Source: Buttiauxella izardii (GTDB taxonomy: Bacteria > Pseudomonadota > Gammaproteobacteria > Enterobacterales > Enterobacteriaceae). From it: 64,000 bases of DNA. The translations under genes were made by a program, and so were the position numbers. Below the pieces are notes generated by a model that searched no databases, was not told where the DNA came from, and saw nothing but the letters and a program-made list of their open reading frames with translations. Location: contig NZ_QZWH01000006.1 in assembly GCF_003601925.1 (NCBI RefSeq), forward strand, positions 62,001 through 126,000. Reading direction: 5' to 3'. Positions 40,556-52,037 of this stretch are shown here, piece after piece (positions within the stretch are counted from its first letter, which is position 1; every line of letters starts with the position of its first letter).

Positions 40556-41675
40556 CTGCCAGCACAACCTCCCAGCTTTCAACCCAATTTATCGACATTT
40601 TCTGGTCGAGCGTGTGGTCAAAATCAGGGTCATCTTCATTAAAGAATTCGCTGACCATCACCATTTTGCCATTTTCCAGCTCGACGTTAGATTCAAGCGT
40701 CATGCCTTTATAGTTGCGCTCGCGCACGTAGCCGACCAGGCCGTCAGCGACGTGAGTATCGTTGATCTCTTCGACGCGCAAATCTTCCGGGCGCAATAGC
40801 ACTTTTAAGTGCTGCCCAGCGGTAACGGGCATGGTGGCGTAGATATGGCATTCGCGGCCTTCGACGCTCGCCAGCACGCGCTGTTCATCAACACGTTCGA
40901 TAACGATCGCATCAAAGATGTTGATTTCGCCAATGAAGCTCGCCACGAACAGGTTTTTTGGCTCTTCGTAAATTTCACGCGGCGTGCCGTCTTGCTCAAT
41001 TCGTCCATCGCGCATCACCACAATCCGGTCGGACATGGTCAACGCTTCTTCTTGATCGTGGGTGACGAAAACAAACGTGATGCCGAGTTTACGTTGCAGC
41101 GCTTTGAGTTCGTTCTGCATCTGCTTGCGCAATTTATAATCGAGCGCCGAAAGCGACTCATCAAGCAGTAACAGACGCGGTTTGTTCACCACCGCCCGGG
41201 CAATCGCCACTCGCTGCTGCTGGCCGCCTGAAAGCTGATGTGGTTTACGTTGGGCAAACTCTTCTAATTGCACCATTTTTAACGCTTCGGTGACGCGAGG
41301 CGCAATGTCTGCGGCAGGCGTTTTCTGCATTCTTAAGCCGAAAGCGACGTTTTCAAAAACGGTCATGTGGGGGAAAAGAGCATAGCTCTGAAACACGGTA
41401 TTGACGTGGCGATGCTCGGCGGGAAGGTGCGTAATGTCCTGGCTATCAAGAACGATAGCGCCAGAATCCACGCTTTCCAGACCGGCAATTAAGCGCAGCA
41501 CGGTGGTTTTCCCGCAGCCAGAAGGGCCAAGGAGTGTCAGGAATTCACCATGATTGATGGTGAGAGATAAATCAGAAATAACGGTTTTGCCATCAAAGCT
41601 CTTGCCTACTCCCGCCAGTTCTACCAGCGGTGAAAGCGAACATTGCTGTTTATTCAATTTTTTACGCTGTCCCAT
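40539..41675 (-). CDS. potA: PotA, spermidine/putrescine ABC ATPase
   Basis: ATPase of the polyamine importer. 378 residues from ATG 41675 ([10 protein letters not shown]); the in-frame sequence further upstream has no family counterpart. Walker [10 protein letters not shown], signature LSGGQQQR, Walker [12 protein letters not shown], switch VTHDQEEA, followed by the C-terminal TOBE-type regulatory domain ([13 protein letters not shown]). First gene of the operon. Confidence 0.97.
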   Translation of the reverse strand: MGQRKKLNKQQCSLSPLVELAGVGKSFDGKTVISDLSLTINHGEFLTLLGPSGCGKTTVLRLIAGLESVDSGAIVLDSQDITHLPAEHRHVNTVFQSYALFPHMTVFENVAFGLRMQKTPAADIAPRVTEALKMVQLEEFAQRKPHQLSGGQQQRVAIARAVVNKPRLLLLDESLSALDYKLRKQMQNELKALQRKLGITFVFVTHDQEEALTMSDRIVVMRDGRIEQDGTPREIYEEPKNLFVASFIGEINIFDAIVIERVDEQRVLASVEGRECHIYATMPVTAGQHLKVLLRPEDLRVEEINDTHVADGLVGYVRERNYKGMTLESNVELENGKMVMVSEFFNEDDPDFDHTLDQKMSINWVESWEVVLADEELT

Positions 41676-41941
41676 ATAAGACGCATCAAATTGCGGGCTG
41701 ATGCGGGGTTTGTGATTAACCACCTTGCGGTTGTGCACGTTAAGTAAGGGCAGGCATTCTACGGCAAACCATTGAAATCGCCAATCCTTCATCCTTTAGT
41801 GTGGCCTGGAATTAATACCATTGGGGCAGCGGTTCGCCAATTCACGACTATTTTTAATTCTACCGGGCTAAAAGTGACCTGACGCAATATTTGCATTTGC
41901 GGCTTACTGATAATGAAGTCACAAAAATTGAGGGTAGCGAC

Positions 41942-43168
41942 ATGGATAAATTACTTGAACGTTTCTTGCAGTATGTCTCTTTGGACACGCAATCCAAACC
42001 GGGCGTAAAACAAGTTCCGAGCACAGAAGGGCAGTGGAAGCTGCTGCGGTTGCTGAAAGAGCAAATGGAAGAGATGGGTTTGGTGAATGTGACGCTGGGC
42101 GATCATGGCACAGTGATGGGCACGCTGCCGTCTACCGTCGATAAAAAAGTCCCGGCCATTGGTTTTATTTCCCACGTCGATACCGCACCTGATTTTACAG
42201 GTAAAAATGTTAGCCCGCAGATTGTCGAAAACTACCGTGGTGGCGACATTGCGCTGGGCATTGGCGATGAAGTGCTTTCGCCGGTGATGTTCCCGGTTCT
42301 GCACCAGTTACTGGGGCAAACGCTGATTACCACCGACGGCAAAACGCTGCTTGGCGCAGATGATAAAGCGGGTATCGCTGAAATTATGACGGCGATGGCG
42401 GTGCTTAAAGAGAAGAACATCCCGCACGGCGATATTCGTGTGGCCTTCACTCCAGATGAAGAAGTGGGTAAAGGCGCAAAACATTTTGACGTCGAAGCGT
42501 TCGATGCCCGTTGGGCATATACCGTTGACGGCGGTGGCGTGGGCGAACTGGAATGCGAAAACTTCAACGCCGCGTCGGTGATGATTAAAATTGTCGGCAA
42601 CAACGTTCACCCTGGTTCGGCAAAAGGCGTGATGGTTAACGCGCTTTCACTCGCCGCGCGCATCCACGCCGAAGTCCCAGCCAGCGAAAGCCCGGAAACC
42701 ACCGAAGGCTACGAAGGTTTCTATCACCTCAACAGCATGAAAGGCACGGTCGACCGCGCTGAAATGCAATACATCATCCGTGACTTTGACCGCGAGCAGT
42801 TCGAAGCGCGTAAACGCAAAATGATGGATATCGCCAAAAAAGTCGGTAAAGGTCTGCACCCGGATTGTTATATTGAGCTGATCATCGACGATAGCTATTA
42901 CAACATGCGCGAGAAAGTCGCCGAGCATCCATACATTGTGGAAGTCGCGCAACAGGCGATGCGTGATTGCGAGATAGAACCGATAATGAAACCAATTCGC
43001 GGCGGCACTGACGGAGCGCAATTATCATTTAAAGGCTTACCGTGCCCGAATATCTTCACCGGCGGCTATAACTACCACGGCAAACACGAGTTTGTGACGC
43101 TGGAAGGAATGGAAAAAGCGGTATCGGTGATTGTAAGGATTGCAGAGTTGGTGGCGAAGCGGGGTTGA
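41942..43168 (+). CDS. pepT: PepT, peptidase T (tripeptidase)
   Basis: Cytoplasmic zinc aminotripeptidase of the M20 family, 408 residues from ATG 41942. Metal and catalytic motifs: [32 protein letters not shown] and the C-terminal [10 protein letters not shown] ribosome site TTGAGGG precedes the ATG. It is divergent from potA, the E. coli arrangement. Confidence 0.96.
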   Translation: MDKLLERFLQYVSLDTQSKPGVKQVPSTEGQWKLLRLLKEQMEEMGLVNVTLGDHGTVMGTLPSTVDKKVPAIGFISHVDTAPDFTGKNVSPQIVENYRGGDIALGIGDEVLSPVMFPVLHQLLGQTLITTDGKTLLGADDKAGIAEIMTAMAVLKEKNIPHGDIRVAFTPDEEVGKGAKHFDVEAFDARWAYTVDGGGVGELECENFNAASVMIKIVGNNVHPGSAKGVMVNALSLAARIHAEVPASESPETTEGYEGFYHLNSMKGTVDRAEMQYIIRDFDREQFEARKRKMMDIAKKVGKGLHPDCYIELIIDDSYYNMREKVAEHPYIVEVAQQAMRDCEIEPIMKPIRGGTDGAQLSFKGLPCPNIFTGGYNYHGKHEFVTLEGMEKAVSVIVRIAELVAKRG

Positions 43169-43181
43169 TTTTTTAGTTGGG

Positions 43182-43212
43182 TGCTGGCTGCGGCCAGCAT
43201 TTTATTATAATT
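43182..43212 (+). terminator. Terminator of pepT
   Basis: TGCTGGC-TGCG-GCCAGCA followed by TTTTATTATAATTATTTTT. Confidence 0.75.
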
Positions 43213-43515
43213 ATTTTTGGATGTTGACGAATTCAGAGAGTTCTATTTTTTTACCATTTTATAAATATATGCAAATGTTTTTGTATTACACTTTGTGGAC
43301 ATATTCAACCGTATTTAAATATCCCGCCTGATTCCTCTGGTTTTATATGGCAATAAATAACAAATAACTACTTCTCTGTAATTCCATTTTTTGTTTTCAT
43401 CTTAATTGTGAGCCACGCCGAAGATTTTCGGTTTCCAATAATTAAGTGAGGTTGTACTGTTGACTTATACAGTGCTATTAGCAGAGAGTGGTTGATAGGC
43501 AACATTGTTGTCTTT
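43213..43515. other. AT-rich intergenic stretch without a recognisable gene
   Basis: About 300 bp of low-GC sequence between the pepT terminator and the ERIC element. Short open frames exist but lack ribosome sites and resemble nothing known to me. It has no clear promoter and may be remnant DNA of the insertion that brought the next gene. Confidence 0.5.
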
Positions 43516-43637
43516 TATCCAAATAATCCGAGTTGCATCGCGGCGGCAAGAGAGTGAATCCCGCTGAGCTTACTCAAGTAAGTGATGCGGATGAGTTAGC
43601 GCAGCCAACAAAGATGCAGCTTGAAGTATGCTGGATA
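43516..43637. repeat. ERIC element
   Basis: A ~122-bp imperfect palindrome with ends TATCC and GGATA. It contains the ERIC core in degenerate form: GTGAATCCCGCTGAGCTTAC, TCAAGTAAGTGATGCGG and the GCGCAGCCAAC to GCAGCTTGAAGTATG arm. ERIC units are known dispersed repeats of enterobacterial intergenic DNA. Confidence 0.85.
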
Positions 43638-43648
43638 AAAAAAGAATC

Positions 43649-43687
43649 GCCCCCGAAAGGTGCGGAAACACCAGACGAGGGCTAACC
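43649..43687 (+). ncRNA. C4-antisense-RNA-like structured element
   Basis: Nested hairpin: outer arms GCCCCCG and CGAGGGC (one mismatch), inner arms GGTG and CACC around CGGAAA, ending CTAACC. This arrangement resembles the C4 antisense RNA family of phages P1, P7 and P4, which acts in cis on downstream phage genes. It lies 30 bp before the unknown gene at 43717. The identification is from memory of the motif and needs a covariance-model search. Confidence 0.45.
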
Positions 43688-43716
43688 ATTAACGTTCACA
43701 ATTAAGGAACAACGCT

Positions 43717-44247
43717 ATGGCTGTTGCCAATAGTAACACAATTCTTCACCCTAAAATCCCTGCGGCTCAATCGGTTATTGCTGGGAATATCGCAGATCTA
43801 CTAAAAATACCGTTAGGTACTAACCATGATTTATTTCAGGTGGTGGATATTTGCCAACGCTACGCTGATGAATTAATCGAAGCTAATAACCACGCTGAAT
43901 ATATTGCGCTTTGCGGGCGTTTACTGGCGGGGTTGAATGTATTGAAGGCGGTTTTAAAATTACCGTTGCCAGATTATCTGATTGAGAGATTAACGCTGGA
44001 CGAGAATAACCCTGATGAATATCACCGTTCACTGCCAACGGATTCAGAGACGACTTGTGAGTATTGTTTCTCATTAACTATGGTGTTACTGAATCAACAG
44101 GCCACGATGGATCAGCAGGAACACATAGCAGAGTTATTGTTTGAATTACTAACCACGCTGGCCGAAGATTTAAAAGCACCGCGCTTTATCCGCACGGAAA
44201 ACGGGTTGGCAATGATTGGTGGTGAAGTCATTCCAGCCATTCACTAA
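43717..44247 (+). CDS. Hypothetical protein of unknown family
   Basis: 176 residues, soluble, mostly helical, no signal peptide or membrane segment. A CEYC pair lies near residue 114 and an acidic middle (LTLDENNPDEYHRS). I do not recognise the family. The start is well supported (AAGGAAC upstream). It lies between pepT and roxA, which are neighbours in E. coli, and has lower GC than the genes around it. ERIC and a C4-like RNA hairpin directly upstream suggest a transferred, possibly phage-satellite-derived gene. Confidence 0.7.
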   Translation: MAVANSNTILHPKIPAAQSVIAGNIADLLKIPLGTNHDLFQVVDICQRYADELIEANNHAEYIALCGRLLAGLNVLKAVLKLPLPDYLIERLTLDENNPDEYHRSLPTDSETTCEYCFSLTMVLLNQQATMDQQEHIAELLFELLTTLAEDLKAPRFIRTENGLAMIGGEVIPAIH

Positions 44248-44261
44248 ACGCCGTGTTACCG

Positions 44262-44290
44262 CCTTCTCAGCCAGTCTGCGGCTGAGAAGG
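44262..44290. terminator. Hairpin between the unknown gene and roxA
   Basis: Perfect 11-bp arms CCTTCTCAGCC and GGCTGAGAAGG. No clear T-run follows on either side, so termination is uncertain. Confidence 0.45.
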
Positions 44291-44302
44291 TGGAAGACAA
44301 TA

Positions 44303-45424
44303 TCAGTCCTCGAAATACCAGTAACCGCTGTTAACCAGCGCGGCCAGCATGGCCAGGAACGACGGATCCTCTAATGCATCACCAAACATTTCGGCTTTTA
44401 GCGTGATGTTGCTCGCCAGGGCTTCAAGCGCCGGGCGGTGCGGGCTGTCAATTTTCTCGCCGTTGACGTAAATCTCATCGGCAATGCGCAGCACACGTAA
44501 ACCCCCTAAACGGGTAATCGCGTCACCCTGTTTCAGGGCGTCGTAAATTTCGTCGGGCTGATACGGTGGCTCCGGCGGTGCAACATCCAGTTCATGGCGC
44601 GATTGGGAAACAAACTCGCCAAACCAGGTTTTAAAATGCTCAGGCTGGTTAATCAGCTCCAGCATCATTTCGCGCAGTGCATCCATTTCTTGCGGCAGGA
44701 CATCCGCCGGGTGCTGGCGCGCAGGCACGTCTGGATCGGTATAACGTTTACTGCCCAACTCGCGCTGCAACACGTAATCGGCAAAACCGCTGATTAACTC
44801 GCGGCCGCTTGGCGCACGGAAACCGACGGAGTAGTTCATCGAGTTTTCCAGCGAGTAACCTTCGTGCGGGAAACCTGGCGGAATATAGACAATATCGCCC
44901 GGCTCCAGCTCTTCGTCGATGATGGCGTCGAACGGTTCAACTTGCAGCAAATCAGGATGCGGGCAGTGTTGTTTGAGGGCGACTTTTTCCCCCACGCGCC
45001 AGCGACGGCGGCCAACGCCCTGAATGATAAACACATCGTACTGGTCATAATGCGGGCCAACGCCGCCGCCAGGGACGGAGAATGAGATCATCAGATCGTC
45101 GATTCGCCAGTCAGGAAGGGCGCGGAACGGGCGCATTAAACGCGCACTTTGTTCGTGCCAGTGGTTCACGGCCTGAACCAGTAAAGACCAGTTGTTTTCG
45201 CCCAGGTGATCGTAGCTCTGGAAAGGGCCGTGGCTCACTTTCCATTTGCCGTCGTTATGACTGACCAGGCGGCTGTCCACCTCGTTTTCCATGGCAAGGC
45301 CTGCGAGTTCATCCGGGGAAATTGGGTCGATGAAGTTTTTGAAGCCGCGTTTTAAAACCACCGGGCGTTTTTGCCAGTAGTTCGCGATAAAATCGGGCCA
45401 GTTTAGGTCGAGTTGATAGTCCAT
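44303..45424 (-). CDS. roxA: RoxA (YcfD), ribosomal protein L16 arginine hydroxylase
   Basis: JmjC-type Fe(II)/2-oxoglutarate oxygenase that hydroxylates an Arg of L16. 373 residues from ATG 45424 (MDYQLDLNW). The HxD iron motif is HYD in GGGVGPHYDQYDVF, followed by EPGDIVYIPPGFPHEGY with the distal His. The dimer and winged-helix C-terminal parts are present. In-frame residues upstream of 45424 lack a family match. Upstream of phoQ in sequence and co-directional with it. Confidence 0.95.
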   Translation of the reverse strand: MDYQLDLNWPDFIANYWQKRPVVLKRGFKNFIDPISPDELAGLAMENEVDSRLVSHNDGKWKVSHGPFQSYDHLGENNWSLLVQAVNHWHEQSARLMRPFRALPDWRIDDLMISFSVPGGGVGPHYDQYDVFIIQGVGRRRWRVGEKVALKQHCPHPDLLQVEPFDAIIDEELEPGDIVYIPPGFPHEGYSLENSMNYSVGFRAPSGRELISGFADYVLQRELGSKRYTDPDVPARQHPADVLPQEMDALREMMLELINQPEHFKTWFGEFVSQSRHELDVAPPEPPYQPDEIYDALKQGDAITRLGGLRVLRIADEIYVNGEKIDSPHRPALEALASNITLKAEMFGDALEDPSFLAMLAALVNSGYWYFED

Positions 45425-45494
45425 ATTATTATCCGGCAGGTGAAGGAGCCTGCCAGGATTATAACGGATGGAGCCAGACGTTACGGGAGTATTT

Positions 45495-46955
45495 TCAATC
45501 TTCTTCGCGGTCTGGACGCTGGCGCGCAAAAATCACTTCCATGCGTGCGCCGCCGAGTTCGCTGGTCGAGGTTTCAATCTCGCCGTCGTACTGTTCCACG
45601 ATTTCACGGGCGACGGACAAACCCACTCCTTGCCCCGGTCGTAAGGTGTCTGCGCGTTGCCCACGGTCAAATACCATCGCTCGTTTGCTTTCAGGAATGC
45701 CGGGGCCGTCGTCATCCACGTAAATATGCAGCGTGTCATCCAATTGGCGGCCAGAGATCTCAACAAATTCGAGGCAGTATTTGCAGGCGTTATCCAACAC
45801 GTTGCCCATTACTTCCATAAAGTCATTTTTCTCGCCCACAAAAGTGATTTCAGGGGAGATATCCAGCGTGATGTTCACGCCTTTGCGTTGATAAACTTTA
45901 TTGAGTGCGGAGCAAAGGCTATCAAGCAGCGGCGCAACGGGATGAAGCTCGCGGCTGATTAGCGTGCTGTCGCCACGCATGCTGGCGCGATGAAGGTAAT
46001 AGCCAATTTGCTGGGAAATACGGCTGATTTGTTCGAGCATCAGCGGTTCTGCCGTTTCAATATCCAGCTTATCGGTGCGCAGTGAGCGCAGTGTGCTCTG
46101 TAAAACTGCCAGCGGTGTTTTCAGGCTGTGGGTTAAGTCAGTTAATGTGGTGCGGTATTTATCGTTGCGGTCACGCTCGGTGCGCAGCAGGCGGTTTAGA
46201 TTTCGCACAAGGCTTGTTAGCTCGCGCGTGGTTTCCGGGTTCAGACTGTCACGATCGTGTTTTTCTAGTTCCCGCACCTCTTTGGCAAGCTCCTCGATGG
46301 GGCGCAAACTCCAGCGTGCGGCGAGCCAAAGAAGGGGCACAACTAATAACAGGTTGGCAATGAAAACGCAGGCGAACATACTCAGTACGGTGTACTGGCG
46401 TTTTAATTCAAGTGGAATTGTGTCTACTACCACAATGGTTAAGGCTGGCATTTTCCCCGCTGCGGGGTATTTATTAACGGCGACAGAGTGGGTGACATCC
46501 TCGCTATAGTCGTCGCTATAAAAATTCTTTAGTTCGGTTTGCAGCTTTTCATTGTTCGCCAGCAAAGCGTGGCTGGTATCAAAATTGGTGTCCAGATCAT
46601 GGAAACCATTCGAGGTGAGCCACTCGGGTTTAATTTGCCGCACGATTTGCGGTACATCGTGTTGAGACCACAATAGCTTGCCGTGATCGTCATAGATCAG
46701 CGCCATAGTAGGCGTTTTCAGATTCAGGTTGTCAGGCAGGGTGACATTAATGTGGCCATCATCAACGGTTGCAAAAGTATAAAAAAGATTGCTTTCGCCA
46801 CGTAATAATCGGAAAGAAGTCTTATCAAAACTGATGCTGTAACCAATCAACGCCACCACACCGTAGGCCAATGACAGCACCAGAACCACGAGGGCTGTCG
46901 CCAGCAAAAAGCGGACGCGCAGCGATAGCGGTAAAAAATGACGGATGAATTTCAT
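45495..46955 (-). CDS. phoQ: PhoQ, sensor histidine kinase
   Basis: Inner-membrane sensor for low Mg2+, acid pH and cationic peptides. 486 residues. Two membrane segments (about 15-38 and 190-215) flank the periplasmic sensor; then HAMP, the phosphorylated His in [11 protein letters not shown] and ATPase motifs [20 protein letters not shown]. The acidic patch facing the membrane reads SDDYSED around 147-153, with fewer acids than the E. coli EDDDDAE. It lies 2 bp after phoP. Confidence 0.96.
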   Translation of the reverse strand: MKFIRHFLPLSLRVRFLLATALVVLVLSLAYGVVALIGYSISFDKTSFRLLRGESNLFYTFATVDDGHINVTLPDNLNLKTPTMALIYDDHGKLLWSQHDVPQIVRQIKPEWLTSNGFHDLDTNFDTSHALLANNEKLQTELKNFYSDDYSEDVTHSVAVNKYPAAGKMPALTIVVVDTIPLELKRQYTVLSMFACVFIANLLLVVPLLWLAARWSLRPIEELAKEVRELEKHDRDSLNPETTRELTSLVRNLNRLLRTERDRNDKYRTTLTDLTHSLKTPLAVLQSTLRSLRTDKLDIETAEPLMLEQISRISQQIGYYLHRASMRGDSTLISRELHPVAPLLDSLCSALNKVYQRKGVNITLDISPEITFVGEKNDFMEVMGNVLDNACKYCLEFVEISGRQLDDTLHIYVDDDGPGIPESKRAMVFDRGQRADTLRPGQGVGLSVAREIVEQYDGEIETSTSELGGARMEVIFARQRPDREED

Positions 46956-46957
46956 GG

Positions 46958-47629
46958 TTAGCGCAGATCGAAGCGGTAGCCCTGACCACGCACGGTGGTG
47001 ATAGCTTCGTGAGGATATTCCGCCTGAATCTTTTTACGCAAACGGCCCATTAACACATCGATGGTGTGACTTTCACGTAATTCAGCATCTGGATAAAGCT
47101 GCAGCATTAACGAGTCTTTGCTCACCACTTTGCCATTATTGCGGATCAGCGTTTCCATAATGGTGTATTCAAACGCGGTGAGTTTGATCAGGCTTTCGTT
47201 GATCAGCAGCTCGCGGCGCGACAAATCTACCTGGAATGGGGGCAATGAAATCACCTGCGAAGCCAGGCCGCTGTTACGGCGCAACAACACCTGCATGCGG
47301 GCAATCACTTCTTCGAGGTGGAACGGTTTAGTGACGTAATCATCGGCACCGGCTCCCAGCACTTCGACTTTATCCTGCCAGCCTTCGCGCGCGGTCAGTA
47401 CCAGAATAGGGATCGTCACGTCGTGACTGCGCCAGCGGCGAATCAGGCTGGTGCCGTCTTCGTCAGGCAAACCTAAATCGACAATCGCAATATCAGGGGT
47501 ATGTTCACTCAGGAAATAGTCTGCTTCTTTGGCGTCTTCAGCAGCATCAACCTGATGGCCTGCTTCGCGCAACTGAACGGTAAGGTGGTGACGCAACAGG
47601 GCATTATCTTCGACGACCAGAACGCGCAT
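46958..47629 (-). CDS. phoP: PhoP, response regulator
   Basis: DNA-binding partner of PhoQ, controlling Mg2+ transport, LPS modification and peptide resistance genes. 223 residues, OmpR type. The phosphorylated Asp51 is in [11 protein letters not shown], and the winged helix ends in [11 protein letters not shown] PhoP box lies upstream, so the operon is self-activated. Confidence 0.97.
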   Translation of the reverse strand: MRVLVVEDNALLRHHLTVQLREAGHQVDAAEDAKEADYFLSEHTPDIAIVDLGLPDEDGTSLIRRWRSHDVTIPILVLTAREGWQDKVEVLGAGADDYVTKPFHLEEVIARMQVLLRRNSGLASQVISLPPFQVDLSRRELLINESLIKLTAFEYTIMETLIRNNGKVVSKDSLMLQLYPDAELRESHTIDVLMGRLRKKIQAEYPHEAITTVRGQGYRFDLR

Positions 47630-47690
47630 CGTATTTCCTCAGTGTATAAATGGCATTGATAGTTTAACGCTAATTATCGGATAGAGGGCA

Positions 47691-47707
47691 TAAACCTTGA
47701 GTAAACA
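47691..47707 (-). promoter_or_regulatory. PhoP box of the phoPQ promoter
   Basis: Read leftward: TGTTTA-CTCAA-GGTTTA, matching the (T/G)GTTTA-n5 direct repeat. A -10 element GATAAT (47673-47678) lies 12 bp downstream, the spacing usual for PhoP-activated promoters. Confidence 0.8.
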
Positions 47708-47720
47708 GGGGGGATGAAGA

Positions 47721-47746
47721 AACGCCACCGCGAAGGGTGGCGTTTT
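47721..47746 (-). terminator. Terminator of purB
   Basis: AACGCCACC-CTTCGC-GGTGGCGTT followed by TCTTC in the leftward direction, just after the purB stop. Confidence 0.7.
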
Positions 47747-47753
47747 GGGGGGA

Positions 47754-49127
<1,374 letters not shown>

Positions 49128-49144
49128 TTACAACTCCAGAGAGG

Positions 49145-49774
49145 TTAACATTGAGCAAGAATTTGTTTGGCCTGAGCACACAGGCGACTACGAGAAAACA
49201 TTAACTGCAAGCGGCCACCGCCAACCTGGTGCCACAACACGGCGGCACGAATGCCAGCCAGCAACGAGGCGCGGACTTTGCTTTGAACCTGCGGGCTTTG
49301 CAGCACGGCAGGGGAGCCAGTGACCTGAATACGTGGGCCAAGCGGGCTTATCACATCAACATAAATCCCGGCCATCGCGCTGAGCAGCGTTTCTGACTCG
49401 AGGTCAAAATGCTCCAGTTGGCGCTGTAAACCCGCGATGCTTGAGCCGAGTTTGTCCATCGCGCCTTTGCTGCCGTGAAGCTTACGCTCCAGCACCATCA
49501 GGCTCAGGGTATAACGCGTTAATTCAGCGTTTAAACCCTGACGATTACTGGCGTTCAGCACGCCCAGCAGCGTTTCAAGACCCAGTTTCAGATTGGCTTC
49601 ATTGCCACCAAAAACGTCCAGCGTGGAACCTGGGTTTTGATCGATAACGCTATTTAGCGAAACATGCAGCGCATCGTTATCGCAATGCCCCTGATGCGCC
49701 AATTGCTGAACCAGACGGGCAGACTGGCAAATCCCTGCCAGCGCGATAGTAATGTCATAGTAATTTTTGGCCAC
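49145..49774 (-). CDS. hflD: HflD, lysogenisation regulator
   Basis: 209-residue, largely helical membrane-associated protein. In E. coli it binds lambda CII and lowers lysogeny. Motif [19 protein letters not shown] at the N-terminus is typical. It lies between mnmA and purB. A prophage with a CII-position regulator occurs in the same window, but no link can be drawn from sequence. Confidence 0.94.
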   Translation of the reverse strand: MAKNYYDITIALAGICQSARLVQQLAHQGHCDNDALHVSLNSVIDQNPGSTLDVFGGNEANLKLGLETLLGVLNASNRQGLNAELTRYTLSLMVLERKLHGSKGAMDKLGSSIAGLQRQLEHFDLESETLLSAMAGIYVDVISPLGPRIQVTGSPAVLQSPQVQSKVRASLLAGIRAAVLWHQVGGGRLQLMFSRSRLCAQAKQILAQC

Positions 49775-49795
49775 GGGGGTATTCGTCCTTGTTTG

Positions 49796-50908
49796 TTATA
49801 AATTGACGAGCGGAATACGTTGTTCAATCACACCACCGCCGAGGCACACTTCACCGAGATAAAACACGGCTGACTGGCCTGGAGTGACGGCGGCAACGGG
49901 TTCATCAAAACGCACTTCGATGCGATCCGCGTCTAAAGGCGTGATGGTGCAAGGAAGGTCTGTCTGGCGATAACGGGTTTTCACCGTGCATTTCAGCGGT
50001 TCGGTCAGCGTTTCACGATCCACCCAATGCAGCTGCTGGGCAATCAAACCCACAGACATTAAACGCGGATGGTCATGGCCTTGCGCGACCACCAGAATAT
50101 TGTTTTCAACGTCTTTATCGACCACGTACCACGGATCTTCGCTGCCATCTTTGGTGCCGCCGATGCCTAAACCTTTACGCTGGCCCAACGTGTGGTACAT
50201 CAAACCCTGATGTTCGCCGATGCTTTCACCATCAACGGTGAGGATTTTACCCGGCTGTGCAGGCAGGTAACGGCCAAGGAATTCGCGGAATTTGCGCTCG
50301 CCGATAAAACAAATACCGGTGGAGTCTTTTTTCTTCGCGGTGATCAAATCTAATTCTTCGGCGATGCGGCGCACTTCTGGCTTTTCGAGTTCGCCAACCG
50401 GGAACAGGCTTTGCGCGATTTGCTCGTGGCCGAGCGTATAGAGGAAGTAGCTTTGATCTTTGTTGCTGTCTAAGCCACGCAGCAGGCGGCTTTTACCGTC
50501 CACATCTTCGCGGCGCACGTAGTGACCGGTGGCGATGTAATCGGCACCTAAATCTTCGGCGGCAAATTCGAGGAAGGCTTTAAATTTGATTTCTTTGTTG
50601 CACAGAATATCCGGGTTCGGTGTGCGCCCGGCTTTGTACTCTTCCAGGAAGTGTTCAAACACGTTATCCCAGTATTCTGCGGCAAAGTTTACGGTGTGCA
50701 GTTCAATGCCGAGCTTATCGCAAACGGCTTGTGCATCAGCTAAATCAGCGGCTGCGGTGCAATACTCCTCGCCATCGTCCTCTTCCCAGTTCTTCATGAA
50801 CAGGCCTTCCACCTTGTAACCTTGTTGTTGCAACAGGTAAGCGGAAACGGAGGAATCGACACCGCCGGACATCCCGACGATCACTTTTTTCTGGCTGTTA
50901 TCAGACAT
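49796..50908 (-). CDS. mnmA: MnmA, tRNA 2-thiouridylase
   Basis: Adds sulfur to U34 of Lys, Glu and Gln tRNAs. 370 residues from ATG 50908 ([20 protein letters not shown]). PP-loop SGGVDSS, catalytic Cys residues in ILCNKEIKF and [16 protein letters not shown], and the C-terminal beta-barrel. In-frame residues upstream lack a family match. Downstream of nudJ as in E. coli. Confidence 0.97.
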   Translation of the reverse strand: MSDNSQKKVIVGMSGGVDSSVSAYLLQQQGYKVEGLFMKNWEEDDGEEYCTAAADLADAQAVCDKLGIELHTVNFAAEYWDNVFEHFLEEYKAGRTPNPDILCNKEIKFKAFLEFAAEDLGADYIATGHYVRREDVDGKSRLLRGLDSNKDQSYFLYTLGHEQIAQSLFPVGELEKPEVRRIAEELDLITAKKKDSTGICFIGERKFREFLGRYLPAQPGKILTVDGESIGEHQGLMYHTLGQRKGLGIGGTKDGSEDPWYVVDKDVENNILVVAQGHDHPRLMSVGLIAQQLHWVDRETLTEPLKCTVKTRYRQTDLPCTITPLDADRIEVRFDEPVAAVTPGQSAVFYLGEVCLGGGVIEQRIPLVNL

Positions 50909-50974
50909 GGAGTAACTCACGACATTGAACTTAAAGGCGGCGTATTCTATCACGCATCACCGACCCTGGCACCC

Positions 50975-51424
50975 CTAACTCATAGGCCAGTTGAATGCAC
51001 CGACCATACTGAGCGGATAACGTTCAGCCCGTTGATAGCAGCGAATACTTTCGGCGACTAATGGCGAGCGTAAATTCGTAGCGTTAACAATTTGTTGCGC
51101 ATCCAGCCATAAACAGCGATCGATGTCGCTATCGTGCGGTGTCGTAGGCAGTTCTTCTTCCAAATCAATGCAGAATAAAAAACGCAGGAACGGCGTGTTA
51201 TCTGGCGCTATCCATTGGTGCAGGCGGATGAACGTTTGGGGTTCGGCGCAAATTCCTGTTTCTTCATATAATTCGCGCTTTGCTGCTTCAACCAAAGTTT
51301 CGTTGGCTTCCAGATGCCCGGCGGGTTGGTTCCACAAGGCTTTGCCGTTGATCGTTTCTTCGACAACTAAAAATTTCCCCTGTGCCTGAACCACGCAGGC
51401 CACGGTAACGTGCGGTTTAAACAT
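50975..51424 (-). CDS. nudJ: NudJ, Nudix phosphatase
   Basis: Nudix hydrolase acting on HMP-PP and nucleoside di- and triphosphates. 149 residues; the Nudix box G-x5-E-x7-REL-x-EE-x-G is complete in [20 protein letters not shown]. It is divergent from the methylglyoxal synthase-like gene, with a 115-bp control region between. Confidence 0.95.
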   Translation of the reverse strand: MFKPHVTVACVVQAQGKFLVVEETINGKALWNQPAGHLEANETLVEAAKRELYEETGICAEPQTFIRLHQWIAPDNTPFLRFLFCIDLEEELPTTPHDSDIDRCLWLDAQQIVNATNLRSPLVAESIRCYQRAERYPLSMVGAFNWPMS

Positions 51425-51467
51425 CGTTATTAATCCTGTTTAAAATTCGTTAGTTCGATCATTATAA

Positions 51468-51483
51468 AGTGATCTGGATCACA
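51468..51483 (+). promoter_or_regulatory. CRP site upstream of the mgsA-like gene
   Basis: AGTGATCTGGATCACA matches the CRP palindrome GTGA-n6-TCACA. A -10 candidate TATACT is at 51499-51504, which puts the site near -36 to -42, suitable for activation. It might also affect the divergent nudJ. Confidence 0.65.
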
Positions 51484-51539
51484 TTTTTCTCTGTGACCTA
51501 TACTCTGCTGGATTTCAAAAATCCCACGAGGGCACCATC

Positions 51540-52037
51540 ATGCAGCTTACCACGCGTATTATGCCGCAACAGAAACGTATCGCTTTAGTGGCTCACGATC
51601 CTTGTAAACCCGAACTGCTGAACTGGGCGGTTGATAACCAGGCAGCACTCAGCCATCACACGATTTACGCCACAGGCACCACCGGAAACTTGTTGCAGGC
51701 TCACACCCGTTTATCCGTTCTGGCGTTGATGAGTGGCTCGATAGGGGGCGACCAACAGTTAGGGTATTTGATTGCTTCGGGGCAGATTGACGTGCTGATT
51801 TTCTTCTGGGACCCGCTGAGCGCGGTGCCCCATCATTCAGATGTTAAAGCGCTGATGCGGCTGGCAACGGCATGGAACATTCCCATTGCCAGCAACGCCT
51901 GTAGCGCTAACTTCTTGATTCATTCATCGCTATTTGAGGAAGCGCTGGAGATTGTTGTCCCGGATAGCGACGCTTTCCTCAGCAGCCGCGTTTCCCACGT
52001 TACGCAAAACGGCGTGAATACTCAGCACCTTTTATAG
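51540..52037 (+). CDS. Methylglyoxal synthase paralogue
   Basis: 165 residues, clearly of the MgsA family, which turns dihydroxyacetone phosphate into methylglyoxal and phosphate. Catalytic residues look intact: His in [17 protein letters not shown] phosphate site, Asp in GGDQQLG, Asp in FFWDPL and His in AVPHHSD. The usual enterobacterial mgsA lies near helD, elsewhere, and no such gene is at this place in E. coli, so this is probably a second copy. The C-terminus is longer and different. It overlaps rluE by 6 bp, tail to tail. Confidence 0.85.
   Translation: MQLTTRIMPQQKRIALVAHDPCKPELLNWAVDNQAALSHHTIYATGTTGNLLQAHTRLSVLALMSGSIGGDQQLGYLIASGQIDVLIFFWDPLSAVPHHSDVKALMRLATAWNIPIASNACSANFLIHSSLFEEALEIVVPDSDAFLSSRVSHVTQNGVNTQHLL

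Noticed and set aside
43140-43331. 63-codon open frame overlapping the pepT end
   Set aside because: Starts inside pepT, runs through its terminator, has no ribosome site and an AT-driven Phe/Tyr-rich composition.
44303-45529. Longer roxA start at 45529
   Set aside because: The extra 35 residues have no family match and overlap the phoQ-roxA intergenic region; ATG 45424 gives the normal 373-residue protein.
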